DNA from: Centrapalus pauciflorus
Lineage: Eukaryota; Streptophyta; Magnoliopsida; Asterales; Asteraceae
Length of the DNA stretch: 64,000 nucleotides
NCBI GenBank assembly: GCA_020465985.1
Contig: JAANYP010007199.1
Span: 434,001 to 498,000 of the forward strand
Reading direction: 5' to 3'
Shown here: piece by piece, positions 20,319 through 30,606 of the stretch
How the letters are laid out: every line of letters starts with the position of its first letter
Numbering within the stretch: the first letter of the stretch is position 1
Made by a program: the position numbers and the translations under genes
Notes under the pieces: generated by a model
The model's database searches: none
What the model was told of the DNA's origin: nothing
Seen by the model: only the letters and a program-made list of their open reading frames with translations

Positions 20319-21784
20319 TTTGACCTTAGGCTATTTTCTTTTTTTTAGTAAATTAGTAAGTTACTTTATTAGCTTATTATTATTTATGAAAATCAAAATC
20401 AAAAAAGAGAGAAAACCATAAAAAATCAAAAAAAGAGAATATCAGAAAATTGAGTTAAGTCTTAGATGCATAGGTTCAAAGTGACGAAAATTAGCACAGT
20501 CGTTACAAACTCTAAGTGTTTAGGCTTTCACACATAATGCAACTAAATTCTAAGTGTTATACTTTATTTAGTTTGATGTGTTGGTAGGCATCATACATAT
20601 AGGGAATCTCAAGGCTAATAAAATATTCTAGAAAAAGTCAAGCGTGTCACTAACTTAGATGTACGACCAATCGGTCTTAATTTTTATGTACAAGACATAC
20701 AAACTTTGAGTTTAAATGAGGTATGCAAACTTTCTGGGGATGTATAGCAACATCAAATACATCTTAAAATGGAAAGAATAGAAAAATTATAGGGAATTGA
20801 GAGTCGAAAACATGTAACTCTGTTGTACGTCAGTACAGACCTGTTGCCTCTGTTTAGAGTCGTGTTAGCAAGATAAGTCGCTCTGCTTGTACGTCAGTAC
20901 AGACCTGTCACCGCTGTCTTGCTAGCTTTAAAAATAAACCTTAAGTCAAACTAAGACACTTTGTTGTATGTAAATACAGACCTGTGTCCGATGTTTGTCT
21001 TTTAAAGAAAGTTTTCAAATACCAACAAGTTAGACTCGTTGTCTGTGTGCCTTGATCATAAAAGTATGTCTATGTATGAGTCACGTAGGATAATTTCATG
21101 ATACATAAAAATGCCAAGGGATATTCCAACATGTAGCATGTTTAAAGGGGTAAAATACCAACAATCGGCTGAATGGGTATGTCACGACAAACAACCAAAG
21201 AAATCCAAAATTCCTAAGTGTGAAAGTTTAAGTACTGAAAGTGAGTATCTGACACCGCTATCTGATTGAATCTTTCTTTGACTATTCTCGCCAAAAATAT
21301 ACTATTTAGTGTAGGTTAGAGTAGCTTAAGTTTAAAATTAATTTTATTTTATTTTATTTTTATCTTCAGTAGGATAAAGGTCAAACTTTCTAAGGATGCA
21401 TGATTGGTTGAATAAACAAATATTGCGTGAAAATCTGTTGCTTAGTGTGATTGGTTCTGCAAAGGTTGTAAACCTCCATTACATGAAAAAGTTGAAAAAG
21501 TTGAATTTTATTCAAAGATTTTCAAAATTTTCATTTAAGTGTTGAAAAAGTTGAAAATTGTTCAAAGTTTTTCAAAACTTATGAGGTTGGGACTATTTAA
21601 ACAAAGGTAATGATAGTTTCTCTCGAACTTAGTTCTCGTGTTTGGTTTACGCTATAAACCTTCAAAAACTTTAAGTAGGAGAGTTTCATTTTATCTTTAT
21701 CTTTGAATAATGATTTTAATGTCCTACTAACATCTAATGACTTGTTTCATGTGTTGATTAAGTCTATACAGTGTTAGCCTTGAA
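20319..21784 (+). other. 3' noncoding interval of Sirevirus A
   Basis: Homologous to the E interval, with the same landmarks and the TTTTA-rich tract near 21335-21362. No conserved ORF. Confidence 0.8.
20805..21000 (+). other. Three tandem stem-loop modules (copy in element A)
   Basis: Module 1: TGTAC-GTCA-GTACA (20824-20837), outer stem partly decayed. Module 2: arms TAGCAAGA (20866-20873) and TCTTGCTA (20917-20924) around TGTAC-GTCA-GTACA. Module 3: TGTAT-GTAA-ATACA (20965-20978). In module 3 the closing pair is T-A where modules 1 and 2 have C-G. Confidence 0.72.
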
Positions 21785-22590
21785 TTATTCACAGAATTAC
21801 AGATTCTTCAACTGACAAAGGCGATTTGTGAACTTCATGCCAAGTTGGATCAGACAGAGACTGATCAGTAGCAGCAGATTGCAAATCTGGAGGCTATATT
21901 GGCATCTGGTTGAAAGATCATCCATCTCAGGGGGAGAAATAGTAGAGAGTGGAGAAATCGTAGAGAAGCTGTCCTTCGAAAAAGATGGCCTGAGCAGTGA
22001 GCTGGCAAGTCAAAGAAGATAGCTCGAATAGTGAGCGGGCAGATCTATCAAGACAGTAGTGAGCTGGCAGATCTTTCAAATATTGGCTCTCACTGCTGAT
22101 CCTCAGGGGGAGTCAGTGATCGTAGCTACTGACAATAGGAAAGACAAGGATTCAGAGACAACTGAAGTAACTGAAGACATGGTCTGACCGGAGCATTGTC
22201 AGAGTAATTGAAGATGACTTAGAACTTTTTCCGAAGTGTTATGAATGCATCACTCGATGAAGGTGTTATGAATGATGATCAGAATGGGATAGATCTAGAG
22301 ATGCAGAAGACTGCTCTAAATGATGAATCAGATTCTGAAGTTAGAAGTGACTGATTTAGCTTAGAAGGACCGTATAATCTAGGAAGACAATTCTGGGCTG
22401 AGGTGTTTGCAAAAACTGTCAGAAGAAAGGGTCGTACTGCAGATTTGAGAGGTTAGTCTAAGAGGTATTAGAAGCGCTGTGGTTCAAAGGAACGTGGACT
22501 AAGTTAGAGAAGCGATTCAGAATCATCAGTCATGGATAACGAGGAGAAAGGGTGATCTCGACACTCATTGTCAATAAAGCAAATAGTCTA
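21785..22590 (+). pseudogene. Third-ORF remnant of Sirevirus A
   Basis: Short matches to the C-terminal half of the third ORF, in order: the coiled-coil start (ATTCTTCAACTGACAAAGGC, 21804-21823), the acidic block in shreds near 22240-22350, and the C-terminal region near 22390-22480. Stops and indels are frequent and the N-terminal half is absent. A duplicated AGTGAGC(T/G)GGCA unit is seen at about 21990-22070. Confidence 0.6.
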
Positions 22591-22623
22591 TCAAGATCAA
22601 TGAACAAAAACTAGAAGCTATCG

Positions 22624-22636
22624 TCAAGGGGGAGTC
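22624..22636 (+). other. Polypurine tract of Sirevirus A
   Basis: CAAGGGGGAGTC lies immediately before the 3' LTR, the expected plus-strand priming site. Confidence 0.88.
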
Positions 22637-23176
22637 TGTTGGTACATTCAGTGTGACGACAGCAGTCTAGTTTTGTTATTGATAAGACAAGTTCTTAGGT
22701 GATTTTAGAATACAAGGCTTGGCATTAATCTGTGATAGATTCGAATGTAGCCATAGATTCGAATTGTTTAAGGCTTGGGATTCGAATCTGTGATAGATTC
22801 GAGTCTAGCCTTAGATTCGAATGGGCTAGTTTCGAGACTGTCAATATGGACAGACTCGAATGGGCCTTGGGCCAGATTCGAGCTTGGCCCACAACAGACT
22901 CGAATCAGGGTCTATAATTAGGGATAGACTCGAATAATTAGAGGACTTTTTGCAGAATTCGTGAGGAATTAAGCAAGAGGCGATCTCGAGTTTATCAGCT
23001 AGGTGAGTGCCGTTTCGGAGAGAATTAGTTCGTAGGATCGTTCGTGTGTCGTTCGTTCAGCGTCTAATAGTCTCCGTGTTCCGTTGGTTGAGAGTTGTCC
23101 GTCTAACCGTCAACGAGGATTCCGCACTCGTTCACGGATCCGCGTCTAGATAGATCTTGCAGTCGTAGACCTTACA
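22637..23176 (+). repeat. 3' LTR of Sirevirus A (540 bp)
   Basis: Nearly identical to 16093-16634. By eye the differences are a 2-bp deletion near 22725, one A/T, and three substitutions in the last 140 bp. Followed by the TGGTC duplication. Confidence 0.93.
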
Positions 23177-23181
23177 TGGTC

Positions 23182-23346
23182 TCAAACATTAAGTGATGAT
23201 ATGTAGTGATTTTAAGTAATAATCTGAACTAAGATAGGTTATGATCTAGTAAACATAGGAGATTGACTATCATACGGGACAAATGAGTGGTGTCTTTAAA
23301 TTAATGACATGTTACTAAACAAGTTATATGTTTATTATTTCAGAAC
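23182..23346 (+). other. gypsy1 leader, downstream part
   Basis: With 16056-16092 this forms the ~200-bp region between PBS and gag. It ends in TTTATTATTTCAG|AAC directly before the gag ATG at 23347, a strong splice-acceptor match. gypsy2 has the same arrangement (61787-61988, minus strand). Confidence 0.8.
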
Positions 23347-26300
23347 ATGTCTGGAGGAGGAATGACACCTGAAGAAGCCAGAGAGATGATGCTAGCCATG
23401 ATGGCTGAGCAGAACAAAATGATTCAGGATCAGTTTCGGGCTCGAGATGAGGCCGACGCTAAGAGAAGAGAGGATAAGAGGAAGAACAAAGAAAAAGAAG
23501 GGGGTAACAATGATGAACAAGATGACAACACTGGGTCGTCTAACAAGCCCAAAGGTTGTCGTTTCAAGGACTTCAAGGGAAACGGGGCTGTGGAGTTTAA
23601 TGGATTGGGAGACGCTGTTGCCACGCTCGAATGGATAACGGCAACCGAACGGACATTCCGAATCAGCGACTGTGCTGAGAAGGACATGGTTCGGTATGCT
23701 ACCGCTATGTTCACCAATGATGCGATCATGTGGTGGAACGCTATGGTGAATGCGTTGACACAGGAGAAGGTTTCTGTGATGACTTGGGCTGACTTTACGG
23801 ACTTATTTACTCAGCAATACTGTCCAGTTGATGAGCGTCGGAGATTGGAGGCGAAGTTTATGGCACTGATGCAAGGGACTAAGACTGTGTCCCAATATGC
23901 TGTGGAGTTTACGAGGCTGAGTCTATTCGCGCCTCATCAAGTCGATACTGAGGAAAGGAAGGTGACCAGGTTTGAGGCTGGTCTGGATATTGAAATTAGG
24001 AGGGTCATGAGCAACGTTCGCTACCCTACATTTGCTGGTTTACTTGAGGCTGCCAGAAATGTAGAACAAATTTTGATCATGTCGGGTTATTCCATTGGGT
24101 CCGCTGCTGCTTCCACCAACCCAACACAGCCGTCACCGCCGAAGCGCCAACGGGAGGGAGGATACTCGGGATCTTCCCGGTCTTCACAGTACTCACCTCA
24201 GCAGTCTTATCGCCGACAGTCTGGTTCATCTGATCGTGGTCGTGCTCGTGCTTATTCCATCAACACCGAGCCACAATGTTGCAATAAGTGTCATCTGGAG
24301 CACTTTGGCAAGTGCACTAACGGACGCGCTTGCTTTTGCTGTGGGGAATTGGGTCATTTTCAGAACGATTGCCCAAGGAAGGGAGATGCTTGCTATAAGT
24401 GTGGGGTGTGGGGACACTATAGTAGGAACTGTAGGAAGAATGCTCCAACAGCTGTTGCTCCATCATCAACACGATCTTCTGGAGGTTCAAGTGGTGGTTC
24501 AGTTAACCGCCGGGGTCAGTCACAGAGGGCACCGGCTCGTGCTTTTCAAATAACTGCAGAGGAGGCAAGGGAAAACCCAGAGGTGGTTACGGGTACGTTC
24601 ATAGTTAACTCTTTGCCTGCAAGAGTTTTATTTGATTCTGGTGCAAATCGTTCATTTGTATCTACTATGTTTGAACAAAGACTTGCCATGCCATTGTCTA
24701 GATTTTCTGCTGTACTTGACACAGAAACTGCTAGCAACACTCTAGTCAAGGTAGATCACATATACCGTAATTGCACATTAGTAATTGAAGATGTAGTCTT
24801 CAATTTGGACCTGATCCCTATTGAGTTCAGTGAGTTTGACGTGATAGTCGGGATGGACTGGTTGATCGAGAATGAAGCCCATATAGTGTGTAAGAACCGA
24901 ATGATAAAGATAACTACTCCGGAGGGGCGTGACATTTGTATTTACGGGGATAGGAGAAGCGGGGATTTATGTTTGTTGACTATTGCAAAAGCTCGAAAGC
25001 TTGTTGCAAAGGGATGTGATGCATACTTAGCATATGTGATTGATGCTAAGGCTGAGAAGAGAACTTTGGCCGATGTGCCGGTTGTTTCACAATTCCCGGA
25101 TGTGTTTCCGGAAGACTTGTCTAGCGTGCCGCCTAAGAGACAAGTGGAATTTAAGATTGACTTGATCCCTGGAGCTGCACCGGTAGCTCGTTCTCCTTAT
25201 CGTCTTGCCCCAACCGAGATGAAAGAAATGATGACACAGCTTCAAGAGTTGTTGAACAAGGGCTTCATTCGGCCGAGTTCATCGCCGTGGGGAGCTCCGG
25301 TATTGTTTGTGAAGAAGAAAGATGGCACAATGCGAATGTGCATTGATTGCCGGGAGCTGAATCAGTTAACAATTAAGAACAAGTATCCGTTGCCGAGGAT
25401 AGACGATTTGTTCGATCAATTACATGAGGCGAGCGTGTTTTCCAAGATTGATTTGAGGTCGGGGTACCATCAGCTGAAAGTTCGAGAAGAGGATGTGCCT
25501 AAGACAGCATTTAGGACACGTTACGGGCATTACGAGTTCTTGGTTATGCCTTTCGGGTTAACCAATGCCCCAGCTGTCTTTATGGATCTTATGAATAGAG
25601 TGTGCAGACCGATGTTAGACAAGTCTGTAATAGTGTTTATTGATGATATACTGGTGTACTCTAAGTCTGAGGTTGAGCATGCTGAACATCTAAGGGAGTT
25701 GTTAGAGTTGTTGAGGAAAGAGAAGTTGTACGCCAAATTTTCGAAGTGTGAGTTTTGGCTGCAACAGATACAGTTTCTAGGGCATGTACTTTCGGGGGCT
25801 GGGATTTCTGTGGATCCAGCCAAAGTTGAAGCAATAAAGAACTGGGAACCGCCGTGTTCAGCTACGAAAGTTAGAAGTTTTCTAGGGTTGGCAGGATACT
25901 ATAGGAGATTCATAAAGGACTTTTCTAAGATTGCAGTTCCTTTAACTGCATTAACAAAGAAGAATGCACCGTTTGTATGGGAAACTGTGCAGCAAGAGGC
26001 CTTTGAGGTTCTGAAGAAGGCGTTAAGTGAGGCGCCGATACTTGCCTTACTTGAAGGCAATGACGATTTTGTGGTGTATACTCATGCCTCAAGACTGGGG
26101 TTAGGTGCTGTACTGATGCAGCGCGGGAAAGTAATTGCTTATGCTTCAAGGCAGTTGAAGCAGCATGAGAAGAATTATTCAACTCGTGATCTCGAGTTGA
26201 CAGCGGTCACATTTGCATTGAATTTATGGAGACACTATCTGTATGGTACTAAGTGTCAACTTTACACGGATCATAAGAGTTTGAAGTACATCTTTAGTCA

Positions 26301-27855
26301 AAAGGAGCTCAATGTGAGGCAGAGACGTTCGATGGAACTTATAAAGGATTACGATTGTGAAATCCTTTATCACCCCGGAAAGGCTAATGTAGTAGCCAAT
26401 GCCTTGAGCCGGAAAGCTTACGCTAAAGATTGCTGCTACATGATAACGTCCACGATGTTAACTTCCACAATTATTGATGATGTCAAGGCCGCTCAGGAGG
26501 AAGCCTTGAAAGATGAGAATGTTGGTGCTGAGGATATTAGGATACAACTTAAAGATATAAAAACTAGTGAATCGGGACTGAAAGGAGTATATGGGAGGAT
26601 TTGGGTGCCGAAGTTGGGTGAAATGAGACAGGTGATCATTGAAGAGGCACATCAATCCAAGTTTTCTGAACATCCCGGAAGCACAAAGATGTACAATGAG
26701 TTAAAAGCAGACTTCTGGTGGCCCGGATTAAAGAAAGATATAGGCCAATACGTGGAGAGATGCAGGACTTGCCGGCTTGTGAATGCCGAACACCAGCAAC
26801 CATATGGCACTCTGCAACCGCTTCCCATTCCGGAGTGGAAATGGGAACATATTACGATGGACTTTGTTACGAAACTACCGAAAACTAGGCGTCAACACGA
26901 TGCAGTTTGGGTAATAGTGGACAGATTGACTAAGTCGGCTCACTTTATACCAATAAGAGAAAGTTATTCGCTGGAGAAGTTAGCTCAGATTTATATGGAC
27001 GAGATAGTTTCTAGGCATGGAGTGCCTAAGTCCATAATATCGGATCGAGTTAGCCGATTTACTTCGAACTTCTGGTCAACACTGCAAAAAGGATTGGGAA
27101 CAAGGATCACTATGAGTACGGCCTATCGTCCGCAAACCGATGGCCAAAGTGAACGAACAATCCTCACCTTGGAGGATATGATGAGAGCGTGTGTACTAGA
27201 TCTCGGTGGCAACTGGGATGATCATCTGCCACTAATAGAGTTTTCGTATAACAATAGTTATCATGCGACTATAAAGAAAGCGCTGTTTGAGGCATTGTAT
27301 GGAAGAAGATGTAGGACTCCAACATGTTGGAGACAAACTGGTGAAACACCGATTGCTGGGCCGGCTTTGCTTCAAGAAACAAACAAGAAGATACAGTTGA
27401 TTAGGCAGAACATGAAAGCGGCCCAGGATCGTCAGAAAAGTTACTATGATAGGAGGCACAAACCAATCAATTTTGAGATGATTGATTGGGTTTATCTGAA
27501 AGTGTCACCTATGAGAGGTGTTATACGATTTGTGAAAAGAAGAAAGTTGGCTCCGAGATTCGTCGGACCATTTAAGATAACCGAAAAAGTAGGAAATCAA
27601 TCATACCGATTTGAATTGCCTGAAGAGATGTCGGGCATACATCCGGTGTTTCACGTTGGGAATCTCAGGAAATCGTTTAATACTGGAAATGAGGATTGGG
27701 CAGACCACACCGAGCTGCAAGTTGATGAAAGGCTCCGGTATGTCGAGGAGCCTGAGTGTGTGTTAGATACTAAGATAAAGAAGTTGAGAAGCAAAGAGAT
27801 CGAAATCACTAGTACAAAATATGTCTTCCGTCACGTTAAAAAACCGTGGCTATAG
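23347..27855 (+). CDS. gypsy1 Gag-Pol polyprotein (C-terminus interrupted by the CACTA element)
   Basis: 1502 codons open; the last 16 or so are read into the CACTA insertion from 27807. Order: Gag (about residues 1-300, with MSGGGMTPEEAREMMLAMM at the start), CCHC region with several Cys/His clusters (about 309-362, including CFCCGELGHFQNDC and CYKCGVWGHYSRNC), aspartic protease (DSGA, about 430), reverse transcriptase (FIDDIL, about 764), RNase H (about 910), integrase with its HHCC finger (about 1102-1143) and DDE core (MDF near 1170, SDR near 1232, SE near 1270), then the C-terminal HPVFHVGNLRKSF region. Integrase after RNase H is the Ty3/gypsy order. RNase H reads THAS where gypsy2 has TDAS, so a catalytic Asp is His, and IN has SDRV for SDRD. 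The frame is otherwise unbroken. Probably dead through the RNase H change and the CACTA cut. Confidence 0.92.
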   Translation: MSGGGMTPEEAREMMLAMMAEQNKMIQDQFRARDEADAKRREDKRKNKEKEGGNNDEQDDNTGSSNKPKGCRFKDFKGNGAVEFNGLGDAVATLEWITATERTFRISDCAEKDMVRYATAMFTNDAIMWWNAMVNALTQEKVSVMTWADFTDLFTQQYCPVDERRRLEAKFMALMQGTKTVSQYAVEFTRLSLFAPHQVDTEERKVTRFEAGLDIEIRRVMSNVRYPTFAGLLEAARNVEQILIMSGYSIGSAAASTNPTQPSPPKRQREGGYSGSSRSSQYSPQQSYRRQSGSSDRGRARAYSINTEPQCCNKCHLEHFGKCTNGRACFCCGELGHFQNDCPRKGDACYKCGVWGHYSRNCRKNAPTAVAPSSTRSSGGSSGGSVNRRGQSQRAPARAFQITAEEARENPEVVTGTFIVNSLPARVLFDSGANRSFVSTMFEQRLAMPLSRFSAVLDTETASNTLVKVDHIYRNCTLVIEDVVFNLDLIPIEFSEFDVIVGMDWLIENEAHIVCKNRMIKITTPEGRDICIYGDRRSGDLCLLTIAKARKLVAKGCDAYLAYVIDAKAEKRTLADVPVVSQFPDVFPEDLSSVPPKRQVEFKIDLIPGAAPVARSPYRLAPTEMKEMMTQLQELLNKGFIRPSSSPWGAPVLFVKKKDGTMRMCIDCRELNQLTIKNKYPLPRIDDLFDQLHEASVFSKIDLRSGYHQLKVREEDVPKTAFRTRYGHYEFLVMPFGLTNAPAVFMDLMNRVCRPMLDKSVIVFIDDILVYSKSEVEHAEHLRELLELLRKEKLYAKFSKCEFWLQQIQFLGHVLSGAGISVDPAKVEAIKNWEPPCSATKVRSFLGLAGYYRRFIKDFSKIAVPLTALTKKNAPFVWETVQQEAFEVLKKALSEAPILALLEGNDDFVVYTHASRLGLGAVLMQRGKVIAYASRQLKQHEKNYSTRDLELTAVTFALNLWRHYLYGTKCQLYTDHKSLKYIFSQKELNVRQRRSMELIKDYDCEILYHPGKANVVANALSRKAYAKDCCYMITSTMLTSTIIDDVKAAQEEALKDENVGAEDIRIQLKDIKTSESGLKGVYGRIWVPKLGEMRQVIIEEAHQSKFSEHPGSTKMYNELKADFWWPGLKKDIGQYVERCRTCRLVNAEHQQPYGTLQPLPIPEWKWEHITMDFVTKLPKTRRQHDAVWVIVDRLTKSAHFIPIRESYSLEKLAQIYMDEIVSRHGVPKSIISDRVSRFTSNFWSTLQKGLGTRITMSTAYRPQTDGQSERTILTLEDMMRACVLDLGGNWDDHLPLIEFSYNNSYHATIKKALFEALYGRRCRTPTCWRQTGETPIAGPALLQETNKKIQLIRQNMKAAQDRQKSYYDRRHKPINFEMIDWVYLKVSPMRGVIRFVKRRKLAPRFVGPFKITEKVGNQSYRFELPEEMSGIHPVFHVGNLRKSFNTGNEDWADHTELQVDERLRYVEEPECVLDTKIKKLRSKEIEITSTKYVFRHVKKPWL

Positions 27856-30466
27856 ACCTATGGCCACAATTTTATTTTTCATTCAAATCGTGACCAAAGG
27901 TCGCATCACTTTTGGTACCTTATGGCTACATTTAATATTCGTGACTAAATCACATGTAAAACCGTGGCCATAGCATAAAACCGTGGCTATATGGTAACAA
28001 TTTCTATATAGTTGTGGTCTATATTTTTTAGTAACCGGGACCATAAAATACTTTTAGTCGCAGTTTATTTTAACACCATGACAGTTGGATACATTCAGAC
28101 ACACATAAACAATTAATCAGTGGTGTTAACATTCTTACAGACACGTATAAACAAATAAACCGTGGCCACCTGGTATATTTAAAGACGCACAAATATTTAA
28201 TCGTGACCATTGGATAAATTTATACACACATAATCAGTTAAACCGTAACTATTTGAGACATTTAAACACACCACATGAATGAAACCGTGACAATTGGTAA
28301 TATTTTAACGCACATAAACTATTAAGTGGTGTGACCATTGGTACATTAATTAAATCGTGACCGTAGGGTACACTTAGACACACATAATTTATTAAAATGT
28401 GACGATTGGTTGCAATTGGACAAAGATAAAGTATTAAACCGTGACAATTGATACATTTTGACACACAAAAATAATTACACCGTGACCATACCATTATTTT
28501 AGTCACATAAGACACATGCAACAATACAACCTGTGACCATTAAATACTTTTTTTAACGGCAAACTATCCTACTCCTACTCCTAAACTACTCATTTACCAC
28601 AAGAGTTACTTTCACCACCTAAATATCAACTTGTCTCCGACGGGAGTCGAACCCGTGACCTCTCACTTGTATCTCCACCCTCTTACCGACAGGCCAAAGG
28701 CCCTTTGGTGACCATCAAATACTTGTTGTCACATTATATTTCTTTTAAAATCACTATTGTTCCTTTTAGACACGTGTAAAAAATTAAACCGTGACAATAA
28801 AGTAGTTATAGCCACATTTTTCTTAAACTGTGACAATTAATAACCTTTAACCACACAAAACTAACTAAATCGTGACCATAAAGTAGTTATAGCCACATTT
28901 TGCTGCTTTTATTATGACAATTAATAACATTTAGCAACTGATAAAAAATAAGTCGTGACCATAAACTACTTGTAGTCACGATATTTTTTTTCATCATGGT
29001 TAATGTTTAGTTTTTGACACACATAACACAATTAACCATGACCACAAAATACTCATATTAACAAGTTTTTTTTAACTATGACAATTGATAACCTTTAACC
29101 ACACAAAACAAAATAATTTGTGACCATAAAATACTTATAAATACATTTTTGTTCTTTTATCATGGTTAATATTTAGTTTCAGAACAATAATATATTAAAC
29201 TGTGACGATAAAATACTTATAGGGACATTTTTTTTCACTTAAATCATGACCACCGATTACTTTAGTCACACAAACCAATTCTTCGTGTGACCATAAAGTA
29301 CTTATAGTCACTGTTTTTTTCTTTTATCATGAAAACTATTACTTTTACACACTAATAAGAAATAAACTAAACCATGATCATTAGAAAAATATAGTCAGAA
29401 CATTTTTTTGTCATGACTATTGTTTATTTTTAGTTACATAAAAACAATAAACCGTCACCTTTAAATATTAATAGTCACAAATTTGCTTAATCCGTGACAA
29501 AAACCCCTTATATTGATTTTTTTTAATGTGAGATTGATAGCTTTTAGTCACAAAACAAATTAAATCGTGACTTGAATGTACATATAATCATATCTTTTTC
29601 ATTTTACTATTACTATTGTTTACATTTAGACACACATAAAAACTTAATCTGTCTCCTTTAAATATTAATAGTCACATGCTTGTGTGTCTTAAATTGTGAC
29701 CGAAACATAATTATGGTGATATGTTTTTTTTTTTTAAACTGTGATCATTAATTACTTTTATAGACATAAAAGAAATTAAAAATCGTGACAAAAAAAATAC
29801 TTAGTCACATTTTTCTCTTTCATCATGAATATAAAATACTTTTACACACACATAAGAAAATAAACCGTGACTATAAAATACTTATAGTCACAATAATTTT
29901 CTTATTTCATGACAATTGTTTACTTTTGGACACACTTAATGAACTCAATCATGACCATTAAACACTTATAGTCACAATGTTTTTCTTTTACCATACATGG
30001 CTCATGAACTCCACCCTTTGGTCACACAAAACGATTTCATGACCATATAAGTTAGCCTTCAGTCACAGTTTATTCATATGACTAATTTCGCCATATAATT
30101 TAGACTCATACAATTAGACTTCATGGTGTCCCTTTGGTCATCGAAAGAGATTTCCGTGACCATATACATATTTATAGTCACAGTTAATAATCATCACAAG
30201 ATTATTATAGACATCAAACAAATAACTGTGACAAACGATGACATATGGTAACAATGTGGCAACCGTGACAAGTCTTTGTCACGATCCTTATGTTAAACCG
30301 TGGCTTAAGGTTTGAATGTGATTTGCAATGGTCACAGTTATTGAGATAAACTATGGCTATCATAATAATACAATATCATATATGACCCTTTAGTCACGTC
30401 AATAACAAAAACTGTGGCTAGGCAGTTTGGGCAAAACCGTGACCATAGGTCATTTTTGTACTAGTG
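27807..30466. mobile_element. Non-autonomous CACTA (En/Spm-type) DNA transposon, 2660 bp
   Basis: Starts CACTAGTACAAAA and ends TTTTTGTACTAGTG, inverted terminal repeats with the CACTA signature. The flanking 3-bp duplication is AAT (27804-27806 and 30467-30469), the size expected for this superfamily. Removing it restores a continuous gypsy1 pol, matching gypsy2 at 57310-57340. The interior is dense with short repeats of CCGTGAC/GTCACGG and TTAGTCACA in both orientations. No transposase-sized ORF is present, so it relied on an autonomous relative. The interior includes one tRNA-like patch (separate entry). Confidence 0.93.
28632..28700 (-). ncRNA. tRNA-derived (SINE-like) patch inside the CACTA element
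   Basis: On the minus strand an A-box-like TGGCCTGTCGGTAAGA (28696-28681) is followed about 27 bp on by a perfect-looking B box GGTTCGACTCC (28653-28643). The spacing is in the range of tRNA genes and tRNA-derived SINEs. A full cloverleaf is not obvious, so a functional tRNA is unlikely. Whether the flanks are a SINE body was not determined. Confidence 0.5.
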
Positions 30467-30569
30467 AATGGTGCTTGTACGTTGGAAGCATCATAAGGGA
30501 GCAAATCATACACGGGAAGCTAAGTCGGAAATGTTGAGAAAGTATCCGCAATTGTTTGAATCCACATAA
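30467..30569 (+). pseudogene. gypsy1 pol C-terminal tail, separated by the CACTA insertion
   Basis: After the AAT duplication the pol frame resumes and ends TAA at 30567-30569. It matches the end of gypsy2 pol (RWKHHKGANHT, then YPQLFE). The spacing after the integrase core and the R-W-K...H pattern suggest a chromodomain-like tail as in chromoviruses. It cannot be translated with the rest of pol in the present arrangement. Confidence 0.85.
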
Positions 30570-30606
30570 CTTCGAGGACGAAGTTGAGCGTGGTGGAGCC
30601 AATGCA
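30570..30606 (+). other. 3' tail and presumed plus-strand primer region of gypsy1
   Basis: Thirty-seven bases between the pol stop and the 3' LTR (GGACGAAGTTGAGCGTGGTG), nearly the same in gypsy2. The purine-rich GTGGTGGAG is the best PPT candidate, though it is short and interrupted. Confidence 0.5.

Larger units (their letters stand above)
16093..23176 (+). mobile_element. Sirevirus A: complete, gag-only (pol-deleted) copia element
   Basis: LTRs 16093-16634 and 22637-23176 with the perfect 5-bp target duplication TGGTC (16088-16092, 23177-23181). Joining the flanks restores the gypsy1 leader, which matches the uninterrupted leader of gypsy2 on the minus strand. Internal order: PBS, leader, full-length gag ORF, a 275-bp pol scar, 3' interval with the stem-loop modules, third-ORF remnant, PPT. 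By eye the LTRs differ at four bases and one 2-bp indel, so insertion was recent. It must have moved with enzymes from another copy. Confidence 0.93.

Noticed and set aside
23347..27855. Endogenous pararetrovirus (Caulimoviridae) as an alternative to Ty3/gypsy
   Set aside because: Integrase with HHCC and DDE motifs, true LTRs, PBS and a target duplication are all present, and no movement-protein region is seen.
28632..28700. Functional tRNA gene
   Set aside because: A and B boxes are present, but I cannot fold a convincing acceptor stem and anticodon arm by eye; kept only as a tRNA-derived patch.
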